From positions 310,001-374,000 of the forward strand of contig CAXXTS010000001.1 of NCBI GenBank assembly GCA_963676345.2: DNA of 64,000 bases, written 5' to 3'. The notes beneath the pieces were generated by a model. That model searched no databases and was not told the origin of the DNA. It saw nothing but the letters and a program-made list of their open reading frames with translations. Every line of letters begins with the position of its first letter. Within the stretch, counting starts at the first letter, position 1. Source of the stretch: G963665925 sp963676345. GTDB taxonomy: Bacteria; Bacillota; Clostridia; Peptostreptococcales; Acidaminobacteraceae. Shown piece after piece: positions 8,710 through 15,414 of the stretch. The position numbers were made by a program, and so were the translations under genes.

Positions 8710-9849
8710 CTAGCTTGTTTTTCTAAATAGTCGCTTCAAAATACTTGTTTTATTCATCATCTTTCCTGATTGAGGCAAGATACCAAGATGTGAAAACACA
8801 ATTTGTTCAATCAACTGTATGCCTTCCAAGTAAGCCTTATTTCTAAAATCAAGCAGTGTGGATTTTTCCTTTTCGCATTGCCAGCCAAACTCCATATAGG
8901 GAAGCGTGGCAACATGCATAGCCTCATATTGTTCAGCCAGGACTCTGGAACTCGATAGCTCCGGTGTTTCAATATACTTATTCACAACAAGAAGAAAATC
9001 CGATATTTGAAGCCGGTTCAGCACTTGTTTTTTTACTTTTGAGTATCGCCTGTAGGAGCCTTGCTGCTGAGTTGTGACCAAAAATCTATTTTGAGTCATA
9101 TTTAAACCTGCTAAAGCCATACCAACGTCAATACGCGCACCCGCATCTATTAGAACGATTTTGAAGATACTGGACAGCTTATCGAGTAAATACTCTATTT
9201 GGTCTGGATGATAAGTGTTCATGCTTAAAATATTTCGAATACCGGGCAAGACTGAAAATCCTTTTTGTACAGGAACACACATGTCTATTAACTCTTGCTC
9301 TGATAAAATGCGTGTCGTTAGCTTTGTTTTGATGTCTTCTAAACCACACTTGCTGTCAAAGTCAACATACTCATCTCCATAGGATCCATCTAGCGGTAAT
9401 ACCACAACCATTTCATTTTTTTTTGCTACTGCCTGTGCCAAGCTGGAAACAACCATACTGGTTCCAACCTTTGTATCTGCACCAAAAAAAGTGAATATAT
9501 TGCTTGTTTGAGCGCGTCCACCGCCTATTGCTTTTACGACTCTCAAGTAAATTTGTTCAACCGTTAGTGCTGGTGGAATCATATCAATATCCCTTGAAGC
9601 GTATAGTGCTTCACTTAAATTCGTGAAATTTTCCTTTGAAACCATGTAGAAAACTTTTATAGATGAAAACTCCTGCATTCTATCAATCAGCTGCTGAGGT
9701 TTAACAATGCGGTCACTGACAAGAATGATATCTGCACCACTTTCATTAATTTTGTTAAAGTGCACTTGTGCAACTTTTTCAAATTGATCGCTTTCTATCA
9801 AACGCTTATACAGCTGCATATCATCTGATATAAGTCCTAATACGCCCAT
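8710..9849 (-). CDS. CpaE/TadZ-like MinD-type ATPase
   Basis: A 379-residue protein. Residues 1-110 resemble a degenerate response-regulator receiver domain, the usual N terminus of CpaE/TadZ. Residues ~115-345 are a ParA/MinD-type ATPase. The P-loop at 121-131 (FFGADTKVGTS) is deviant: it lacks the canonical Gly-Lys-Thr but keeps a Lys two residues before Gly-Thr-Ser, a form seen in some CpaE-like proteins of Firmicutes. A conserved Asp sits in VLIDAGARIDVG near 239. CpaE/TadZ places the Tad apparatus at a cell site. The gene lies between the CpaB-like protein and the ATPase, the standard tad order. Confidence 0.8.
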   Translation of the reverse strand: MGVLGLISDDMQLYKRLIESDQFEKVAQVHFNKINESGADIILVSDRIVKPQQLIDRMQEFSSIKVFYMVSKENFTNLSEALYASRDIDMIPPALTVEQIYLRVVKAIGGGRAQTSNIFTFFGADTKVGTSMVVSSLAQAVAKKNEMVVVLPLDGSYGDEYVDFDSKCGLEDIKTKLTTRILSEQELIDMCVPVQKGFSVLPGIRNILSMNTYHPDQIEYLLDKLSSIFKIVLIDAGARIDVGMALAGLNMTQNRFLVTTQQQGSYRRYSKVKKQVLNRLQISDFLLVVNKYIETPELSSSRVLAEQYEAMHVATLPYMEFGWQCEKEKSTLLDFRNKAYLEGIQLIEQIVFSHLGILPQSGKMMNKTSILKRLFRKTS

Positions 9850-9861
9850 ATTACACCTCGC

Positions 9862-10572
9862 CTATTTGTATAGAATCATAAATTTACATCCCGCTTCATG
9901 AAGCATGTCCAAACGGTTGATACTTTCAATATCCGCAATAAGTTCTATAGATACAATATTGGATGTTCCATTTAAGCGCCCTGATTCTCCAACACTCTGC
10001 ACCTCTTGGTTGGACTGGTTTTTTACAAATGCTATTCTTAAACATTCTACTGGATCACCCGCTTTATAATCCTTACCTGCTAAATCAAAATCTGTTTTGT
10101 CCTCTTTATCAGCCACACGGTCTATACTGGTCTTCTTCCCTGTACTTTCATTTATCGGGTATAGGAGCACCTTATCACTGCGCCTCAATGTGGATGGATA
10201 TGATGCGATCCAATCAGACGGCATTTTAAAAATATACTCCCCTTCATCAGGTACCAGCCCATTTTCCTCAAAATATAAGGCACTGAGTTGCACGCCAGCA
10301 GGTATATACTGTTTTGCAACCATACCAGAAATCTCTTCTTTTGATTTAATCGCTTCCTTAATAAGGATTGATTGATCTCTATTCACACTGATTAAATTGT
10401 TTTCTTTTATAAGATCACCTGGTGTCACAGATTCCCTTAGTACCAGTATTTGTGTTTGTTCATATCGCACTCTACCGTATGATTCCCAGTAGTAAATACC
10501 TGCTACGGCGCACATGCACAACAAAATCCCCACCATACCTTTTATAATTTCAGATTTCCCTTTTTTTAACAC
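9862..10572 (-). CDS. CpaB/RcpC-like SAF-domain protein
   Basis: First gene of the Tad-like operon, 236 residues, GTG start after a perfect GAGGAGGT site. An N-terminal membrane span (about 10-28) anchors an outside SAF domain at about 42-105, with the typical PGDLIKENNL and IPAGVQLSALYF segments. CpaB/RcpC proteins carry SAF domains and take part in Flp pilus assembly. Here there is no secretin gene, which fits a Gram-positive envelope without an outer membrane. The consensus promoter about 50 nt upstream should serve the entire run of genes down to 463. Confidence 0.75.
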   Translation of the reverse strand: MLKKGKSEIIKGMVGILLCMCAVAGIYYWESYGRVRYEQTQILVLRESVTPGDLIKENNLISVNRDQSILIKEAIKSKEEISGMVAKQYIPAGVQLSALYFEENGLVPDEGEYIFKMPSDWIASYPSTLRRSDKVLLYPINESTGKKTSIDRVADKEDKTDFDLAGKDYKAGDPVECLRIAFVKNQSNQEVQSVGESGRLNGTSNIVSIELIADIESINRLDMLHEAGCKFMILYK

Positions 10573-10623
10573 TGTACCTCCTCAATTGAAACTAGGATTT
10601 TTTTCCATTTATTGGATATTTAA

Positions 10624-10651
10624 ATATTACCATATTATTCCTATTTGTCAA
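10624..10651 (-). promoter_or_regulatory. Promoter of the Tad-like operon
   Basis: On the minus strand a perfect -35 TTGACA (10646-10651) is 16 bp from -10 TAATAT (10624-10629), with TGG directly before the -10 (extended -10). It lies ~50 nt before the GTG of the CpaB-like gene. No other such promoter is seen inside the locus. Confidence 0.75.
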
Positions 10652-10704
10652 ATCAAACTTTATCTATTTCTGTGCTTGTGTTTCTTCAGTGAGTTTAAAG
10701 CACT

Positions 10705-10760
10705 AAAAAAACGCTTTTTATGCCCTGTCCACAACGTGTCATGGACGGAACATAAAAAGC
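10705..10760 (-). terminator. Intrinsic terminator after the GrpB-family gene
   Basis: Hairpin GCTTTTTATG (10713-10722) with CATAAAAAGC (10751-10760) and inner GTCC/GGAC pairs, followed on the minus strand by TTTTTTT. It separates the GrpB-family gene from the Tad-like operon, so the latter relies on its own promoter. Confidence 0.85.
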
Positions 10761-10783
10761 GCTTAACTTTAATAATTATGCCT

Positions 10784-11329
10784 TTAGAATAAATCCTTCT
10801 CAATGAATTTTTTCCAAATAACTATTTTCATTTCTACTTCTTCAATAAATTTGCTCTTGCCCTCCATATAGCTTTCTATATCATGGGGGTATTTCTCAGC
10901 AAGCTCCTGCTTTAGCTTTGAATAGGCTCTTGCCACATCCGGATGCAAATTCAAATAATCTCTAAAATTGATATGCCTACTAACTTGACTATCACCATTT
11001 TCAAAAATATGAACATGATGGGTTCTGTTTATTTCACTACCTTTTATAAAAAATCGACGTCCAGGTATGCCATACTCTCCTTTAGGGATATAGCCAAGCT
11101 CTTTCATTGCACTATTGTGCTGATTGACTGCCTGAATGTCTTTGACTTCAATTAGAATATCGATAATGGGTTTGGCTACAATTCCCCCAATAGCCGTACT
11201 GCCAATATGGTGGATGTTTATTACCTGATCACCAAAGATTGTTTTAAGTTTTTCTGCTTCAATATCAAATTGAGCTGTCCACTCTTCTCTGTGAGGCACA
11301 ACTCTAATTGTTCTTACATCTTCTGCCAT
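10784..11329 (-). CDS. GrpB family (UPF0157) nucleotidyltransferase-like protein
   Basis: A protein of 181 residues. The ATG at 11329 (MAEDVR) has GAGGG 6-7 nt upstream and is preferred to the TTG five codons earlier. The conserved family segments are present: VPHREEWTAQF near the N terminus, HHIGSTAIGGIVAKPIIDILIEV, and the Arg/His-rich FIKGSEINRTHHVHIF followed by RHINFRDYL. The HIGSTA-IxxKPxIDIxIEV motif is that of a nucleotidyltransferase fold with acidic metal ligands. The cellular substrate of GrpB proteins is not established. Monocistronic or cotranscribed with the unknown gene 28 nt upstream; a strong terminator follows it. Confidence 0.85.
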   Translation of the reverse strand: MAEDVRTIRVVPHREEWTAQFDIEAEKLKTIFGDQVINIHHIGSTAIGGIVAKPIIDILIEVKDIQAVNQHNSAMKELGYIPKGEYGIPGRRFFIKGSEINRTHHVHIFENGDSQVSRHINFRDYLNLHPDVARAYSKLKQELAEKYPHDIESYMEGKSKFIEEVEMKIVIWKKFIEKDLF

Positions 11330-11357
11330 AGATATCCCTCGCAATATTTTATAATGT

Positions 11358-12035
11358 CTATTCCCGCTTATACTCCTTAACTTCTCGGAGCGGCAGTATA
11401 CATGTTACCAATGCACCGCGTGCATCATGGGTGCTTCCCTTCTTACAGGTATACACCTTTAAAGAGCTCTTGTCCAGAAATCCAACTGAAGTCATGCCAT
11501 CATTGCTTGAATCAACAAGCCATGTCCACAGTTTTCCATGTGGTTCTGCAAATGTTACAGAACGAGACTGCGTTACCATAAATTCTTCAGAAGTCATACC
11601 CGTCCAACCATTTTGCTGAAACAGGTTTTTCACTTGATGACCGGACAAGCCATATGTACATTTATGATGCATGTCCCAAGTGTAAAAAAGTGCATATGGT
11701 TTATCATATCGTTGGGTGATATTGAAATCGCTTTTAAGGAACTTATCGGTTGCATCCGCCTTATATGAATCTGATATAAAGGACGTATAGCCAATTTTTT
11801 CAATCCCGCTTTTTAAGCATTCAGCAAGTTCCTGAGCGTGTTCAATCTGAAATCTATAGGACGGCATTATAATTGAATAGTTCAAATGATGATGTTTCAT
11901 CAGTTCTAAAACATCTGCCTCACAGCTGTCGATTTCAAAATGCTTGTCCACTTCCGTCGCCCAGCTATCCAGATTAAGCATTTTAAACAAGTTCGATGAA
12001 GATTCTACTACCTGTTTAAAATCAAATGAATACAT
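11358..12035 (-). CDS. Unknown soluble protein, 225 residues
   Basis: I do not recognise a family with certainty. The ATG at 12035 has GAAGAGGGG upstream and is preferred to the TTG six codons earlier. The protein is soluble, with His/Trp/Tyr-rich segments: KHHHLNYSIIMPSYRFQIEHA in the N-terminal third, FYTWDMHHKCTYGLSG in the middle, and a C-terminal RGALVTCILPLREVKEY. The spaced His and Cys residues could bind metal. It follows purB, and its ribosome-binding site lies inside the hairpin that ends purB, so it may be translated from purB readthrough only when that hairpin opens. No link to purine synthesis is otherwise evident. Confidence 0.7.
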   Translation of the reverse strand: MYSFDFKQVVESSSNLFKMLNLDSWATEVDKHFEIDSCEADVLELMKHHHLNYSIIMPSYRFQIEHAQELAECLKSGIEKIGYTSFISDSYKADATDKFLKSDFNITQRYDKPYALFYTWDMHHKCTYGLSGHQVKNLFQQNGWTGMTSEEFMVTQSRSVTFAEPHGKLWTWLVDSSNDGMTSVGFLDKSSLKVYTCKKGSTHDARGALVTCILPLREVKEYKRE

Positions 12036-12041
12036 AAAATC

Positions 12042-12084
12042 ACCCCTCTTCAAAATTAGGTATACCCAAAATTCGAAGAGGGGT
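12042..12084 (-). terminator. Hairpin after purB that covers the next gene's ribosome-binding site
   Basis: Minus-strand ACCCCTCTTC and GAAGAGGGGT form a 10-bp perfect stem extended by A/T pairs, starting 5 nt after the purB stop. The 3' arm is the Shine-Dalgarno region of the next gene. The following T tract is short (GATTTTATG), so this may act as a translational block as much as a terminator. Confidence 0.6.
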
Positions 12085-12089
12085 TACAA

Positions 12090-13520
12090 TTATACTTTAA
12101 GTTCTACACTTTTGCCCAGCTTGTCGCTGTATATTTCAAGAATTGGGTCAACCTCTGATTCGATAAACTCAACAACCTGAACGTCTGAACGTCCAATATA
12201 GTCCTTCGGATCAAGGAGTTTCTCAATATCTGAACTGTTTAGTCCAAAGATCGGGTCTTCTACGATACGCTCAAGAAGATCATTTTTCTTACCAAATTCC
12301 TTCACTTGTCTAGCCGCCTCCATGGAGTGAACACGAATCGACTCATGAAGTTCCTGTCTGTCTCCACCGCGTTTTACAGCTTCCATGATGATGTTTTCAG
12401 TAGCCATGAATGGCAGTTCTTCATTCATATGCTTCTCAATTACCTTAGGATAAACAACCAGACCAGAAGTGACATTGTTGCCGATATCTAGAATTGCATC
12501 GACTGCGAGGAATGCCTCTGGAATTGAAAGCCTCTTATTTGCGGAATCATCCAGCGTTCTTTCAAACCACTGTGCAGATTGTGTCATTGCAGGATTTGCT
12601 GAAGCAGCAATTACAAAACGGCTCAGTGCAGCAATTCTTTCCGAGCGCATAGGATTTCTTTTATAAGCCATTGCAGATGAACCAATCTGATTCTTTGCGA
12701 ATGGCTCTTCAACTTCTTTCATATGCTGAAGCAGTCGAAGATCATTTGTCATTTTATGCATAGACTGTGCTACGCCACTTAGTGCTGCTAGTGCTCTCGA
12801 ATCAATTTTACGCGTATACGTCTGCCCAGTCACGGCAAGTGAGCCATCAAAGTCAAACTTCGCTGCTATTTTATCATCCAGTGCTTTTACTTTTTCATGG
12901 TCACCATCAAACAGGGCAAGATAACTCGCCTGAGTACCCGTTGTCCCTTTCACACCACGCATTTTGAGTGAGTTGATCAGATAAGTGATATCATGGTAGT
13001 CCATTACCAAATCGATCATCCATAAGGCAGCACGCTTTCCTACTGTAGTTAGCTGAGCTGGTTGAAAGTGTGTGAATCCAAGTGTTGGTTGTGCTTTATA
13101 TTCAATTGCAAATGTCTTCAGCTTAGAAATAAGATCCACCAGTTTAACACGAACCAGTTCAAGTGCTTCTTTCATTTGAATGAGGTCTGTATTATCACCA
13201 ACATAAGCACTTGTTGCGCCCAGGTGAATAATTGGCATTGCATCAGGGCATTGTTCGCCAAATGTATGTACATGCGCCATCACATCGTGACGTCTAATTT
13301 TTTCATGTTCTGCAGCACGCTTAAAATCTATAGTTTCAATATGCGCTTTCATCTGCTCAATTTGAGCATCTGTAATATTTAAACCGAGTTCTTTTTCAAC
13401 CTCTGCAAGTGCAACCCAAAGCTTTCTCCACGTAGAGAATTTCTTTTGTGGTGAAAAGATTTCACTCATTTCTTGAGATGCATAACGCTCAATCAAAGGA
13501 TTTGAGTACTGTGTAGACAT
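12090..13520 (-). CDS. purB: Adenylosuccinate lyase
   Basis: PurB catalyses two steps of purine synthesis: SAICAR to AICAR plus fumarate, and adenylosuccinate to AMP plus fumarate. The fumarase/aspartase-superfamily signature SSAMAYKRNPMRSE is present in the middle, with HxxD-type segments KIRRHDVMAHVHTF and the TTGTQASY loop. I start at MSTQYSNPLIERYAS, 476 residues, the usual N terminus; GGAGG lies 11 nt before this ATG, while the ATG three codons earlier is too close to it. The gene stands alone rather than in a pur operon, with its own consensus promoter overlapped by a palindrome. Confidence 0.95.
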   Translation of the reverse strand: MSTQYSNPLIERYASQEMSEIFSPQKKFSTWRKLWVALAEVEKELGLNITDAQIEQMKAHIETIDFKRAAEHEKIRRHDVMAHVHTFGEQCPDAMPIIHLGATSAYVGDNTDLIQMKEALELVRVKLVDLISKLKTFAIEYKAQPTLGFTHFQPAQLTTVGKRAALWMIDLVMDYHDITYLINSLKMRGVKGTTGTQASYLALFDGDHEKVKALDDKIAAKFDFDGSLAVTGQTYTRKIDSRALAALSGVAQSMHKMTNDLRLLQHMKEVEEPFAKNQIGSSAMAYKRNPMRSERIAALSRFVIAASANPAMTQSAQWFERTLDDSANKRLSIPEAFLAVDAILDIGNNVTSGLVVYPKVIEKHMNEELPFMATENIIMEAVKRGGDRQELHESIRVHSMEAARQVKEFGKKNDLLERIVEDPIFGLNSSDIEKLLDPKDYIGRSDVQVVEFIESEVDPILEIYSDKLGKSVELKV

Positions 13521-13594
13521 AAGGTTCATTTCCTCCTTGAAGACTTCCAAATTCGAATATTAATTTCAATTTTAACTTTATCATTCGCATTTGT

Positions 13595-13623
13595 ATTATA
13601 ACGTAGTTGCCCTAGTAATTCAA
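13595..13623 (-). promoter_or_regulatory. purB promoter
   Basis: Minus-strand TTGAAT (13618-13623), 17-bp spacer, TATAAT (13595-13600). The start site would fall about 70 nt before the purB ATG. Confidence 0.75.
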
Positions 13624-13636
13624 CTTGAAAGTTGAA
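13619..13636. promoter_or_regulatory. Perfect palindrome over the purB -35 box, candidate operator
   Basis: TTCAACTT, two bases, AAGTTGAA: a perfect 8+2+8 inverted repeat that overlaps the -35 of purB and lies between the divergent purB and hydrolase promoters. It is not the Bacillus PurR box I would expect (CGAA-type), so the regulator is unknown. Confidence 0.5.
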
Positions 13637-13672
13637 AACACTTTGATCTGCACCCTGTTTTTCGTATCATTT

Positions 13673-13701
13673 TTCATTAGTGATTTTCCTTTCTTTATAA
13701 T
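13673..13701 (+). promoter_or_regulatory. Promoter of the isochorismatase-family gene
   Basis: TTCATT (13673-13678), 17-bp spacer, TATAAT (13696-13701). The -10 is framed by an inverted repeat, CCTTTC and GAAAGG. The leader to the ATG at 13846 is about 135 nt. Confidence 0.55.
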
Positions 13702-13845
13702 GAAAGGATTTTTGTGTTGAAACAAAGTACAAAGTCGTCTAAAATATACAGATATTACATTTCACATTCGCCATGTTTCACGATTGTATGTGGGCCATTA
13801 GAATCAATTACACACCCATGGTTTCATAATATAAAGGAGAATAAT

Positions 13846-14388
13846 ATGAATTTTTCATTGAGTAGTCCTTGTCTTATCGTTGTAGATGTTCAAAATGCCA
13901 TTGTACACGCAGAAGACGATATCTTGCACAACAAAAAAAGCGTTATGCATAATATTTCACGTATTATTGAAAAGAGCCGTATAGCAGGTATTCCTGTCGT
14001 TTACATCCAACATAGTGAATCTGAAGGCTCCTTTGCAGAAAATACGAACTCTTGGAAAATCGTTGATGCGATCAAGCCTGAGGGTACAGAAGTCGTCATA
14101 AAAAAAACTACCTGTGATAGTTTTTATAACACATCTCTTCAGTCCCACTTACATTCTATAAATGCACATGACCTAATCATAGTTGGCATGCAAACCGAAT
14201 ATTGTATTGACACAACCGTACGCAGTGCTTTTGGCAAGGCCTATAAGTGCACGGTCATAGCTGATGCACACTCAACCTTTGACAGCAAATATCTCAGTGC
14301 AGAGCACATGATTCTCCACATGAATGATATGTGGTCTGGCAGATTTGCAACCGTCATGAGCACAGACGAAATATTAAAACACATATAA
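13846..14388 (+). CDS. Isochorismatase-family cysteine hydrolase
   Basis: A 180-residue enzyme. The start at 13846 has AAAGGAGA just upstream; the longer reading frame from 13714 lacks a ribosome-binding site. The catalytic triad of the family is visible: D14 (IVVDVQNAI), K87 (VIKKTTCDSF) and C120 (VGMQTEYCIDTT). Members hydrolyse isochorismate, nicotinamide or other N-carbamoyl or amide substrates; the motif set is closest to the generic cysteine hydrolase group and does not reveal the substrate. It is a lone plus-strand gene between purB and the SpoVS genes, with its own promoter and a two-way terminator after it. Confidence 0.87.
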   Translation: MNFSLSSPCLIVVDVQNAIVHAEDDILHNKKSVMHNISRIIEKSRIAGIPVVYIQHSESEGSFAENTNSWKIVDAIKPEGTEVVIKKTTCDSFYNTSLQSHLHSINAHDLIIVGMQTEYCIDTTVRSAFGKAYKCTVIADAHSTFDSKYLSAEHMILHMNDMWSGRFATVMSTDEILKHI

Positions 14389-14397
14389 GAGACATAT

Positions 14398-14478
14398 TAA
14401 AACCCGAATCCGTCTTCAGTATGACTTCAGTACCCTACTTGGGGCAATAAAGCCATACGGAATATGATTCGGGTTTGT
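14398..14478. terminator. Bidirectional terminator between convergent genes
   Basis: AACCCGAATC (14401-14410) pairs with GATTCGGGTT (14466-14475), with additional CCG/CGG pairing inside. T-rich flanks on both strands serve the plus-strand hydrolase gene and the minus-strand SpoVS-like gene. Confidence 0.75.
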
Positions 14479-14500
14479 CATTTAAACTATGAAAACCGTT

Positions 14501-14761
14501 TTATCTCGGCTGTACGATCAATTTAATGGCTGTTCTCTCTTCACCGTCAATTTCAATATCAGCGAATGCAGGAATACATACCAAATCAATTCCACTTGGC
14601 GATACATAGCCTCTTGCAATTGCAATTGCTTTGACCGCTTGGTTGATAGCACCCGCGCCAATGGCTTGAATTTCTGCGCTACCGTGTTCACGTATAACGC
14701 CAGCCAGTGCGCCTGCGACAGAGTTTGGACTAGAATGTGATGAGACTTTTAGTACTTCCAT
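14501..14761 (-). CDS. spoVS: SpoVS-like protein, copy 2
   Basis: An 86-residue protein beginning MEVLKVSSHSSPNSVAGALAG, with GGAGGAACAC upstream; the longer frame starting at 14833 has no ribosome-binding site. It shows the whole SpoVS core: SSPNSVAGALAGVIREHGSAEIQAIGAGAINQAVKAIAIARGYV and an Asp-rich end (DIEIDGEERTAIKLIVQ). SpoVS is a small Alba-like protein affecting late sporulation in Bacillus but is also found in non-spore-formers and other phyla. It is ~80% identical by eye to the gene at 14787-15047 only 25 nt upstream, a tandem duplication. Confidence 0.92.
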   Translation of the reverse strand: MEVLKVSSHSSPNSVAGALAGVIREHGSAEIQAIGAGAINQAVKAIAIARGYVSPSGIDLVCIPAFADIEIDGEERTAIKLIVQPR

Positions 14762-14786
14762 AGTGTGTTCCTCCTTGCTAGAAAAA

Positions 14787-15047
14787 TTACTTCGGCTGAA
14801 TAATGAGTTTAATTGCTGTTCTTTCTTCACCATCGATTTGAATGTCTGTGAATGCTGGAATACACACTAAATCCACACCACTTGGTGCAACAAATCCACG
14901 TGCAATTGCAATTGCCTTTATAGCCTGATTGATTGCCCCCGCACCAATGGCCTGCATTTCAGCATTTCCAGCTTCTCGTACGACACCCGCTAGTGCACCT
15001 GCTACAGAATTTGGATTAGATCTTGCTGACACTTTTAATACTTCCAT
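14787..15047 (-). CDS. spoVS: SpoVS-like protein, copy 1
   Basis: Also 86 residues, with ATG after ATAGGAGGCGT. The core reads SNPNSVAGALAGVVREAGNAEMQAIGAGAINQAIKAIAIARGFVAPSG, typical SpoVS. First of a pair of tandem paralogues in one transcription unit. Differences between the copies lie mostly at residues 8-12 and 24-31 and are conservative. SpoVS-type proteins bind nucleic acid through an Alba-like fold; a true sporulation role here is not shown, as no other sporulation-only gene is in the window. Confidence 0.92.
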   Translation of the reverse strand: MEVLKVSARSNPNSVAGALAGVVREAGNAEMQAIGAGAINQAIKAIAIARGFVAPSGVDLVCIPAFTDIQIDGEERTAIKLIIQPK

Positions 15048-15357
15048 TTTTACGCCTCCTATAATGCCAATAGTTAGTACTTCATCTGTTACAATATGAT
15101 AAACAATTTTTCTCTTAATACATAAACATAAATCACACTATATTTTTTGTATTTCTGTCACGGTCCAGCTGGACACGCTATACCACGCTCCTTAACTTTT
15201 GCATATACTCTATTTGACAATACCCATAAATTAACACATATAACACAAATGAGATCAAAAAATGCAAAACGTACAACATTTTCTATCATATGTAACTTGA
15301 CTCATATAAGTATTTCGCTTTGCGTATGTCATAGTGTATTGTCTTCTACCAACACAA
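15048..15357. other. Gene-free stretch upstream of the SpoVS genes
   Basis: About 310 AT-rich bases that must hold the SpoVS promoter. No clear -35/-10 pair stands out. The only structure seen is a perfect 12-bp palindrome GTCCAGCTGGAC at 15163-15174, a possible operator. No convincing coding frame. Confidence 0.4.
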
Positions 15358-15383
15358 AACCCCGAACATCACTGTCCGGGGTT
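15354..15383 (-). terminator. Terminator of the gcv-lpd operon
   Basis: AACCCCG / CGGGGTT hairpin about 30 nt after the lpd stop, followed on the minus strand by TTTTGTG. It closes the glycine cleavage operon. Confidence 0.85.
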
Positions 15384-15414
15384 CGCATCTCATTTATGAA
15401 TCTATCCTCATTCG

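Noticed and set aside
411..14475. AACCCGAA/TTCGGGTT hairpins at 411-464 and 14401-14475 as a dispersed repeat family
   Set aside because: The shared stem bases are only eight and the loops are unrelated; both sit at gene ends and are better read as terminators.
15163..15174. Palindrome GTCCAGCTGGAC as an attachment site or operator
   Set aside because: Twelve bases alone and no second copy nearby; noted only as a weak operator candidate.
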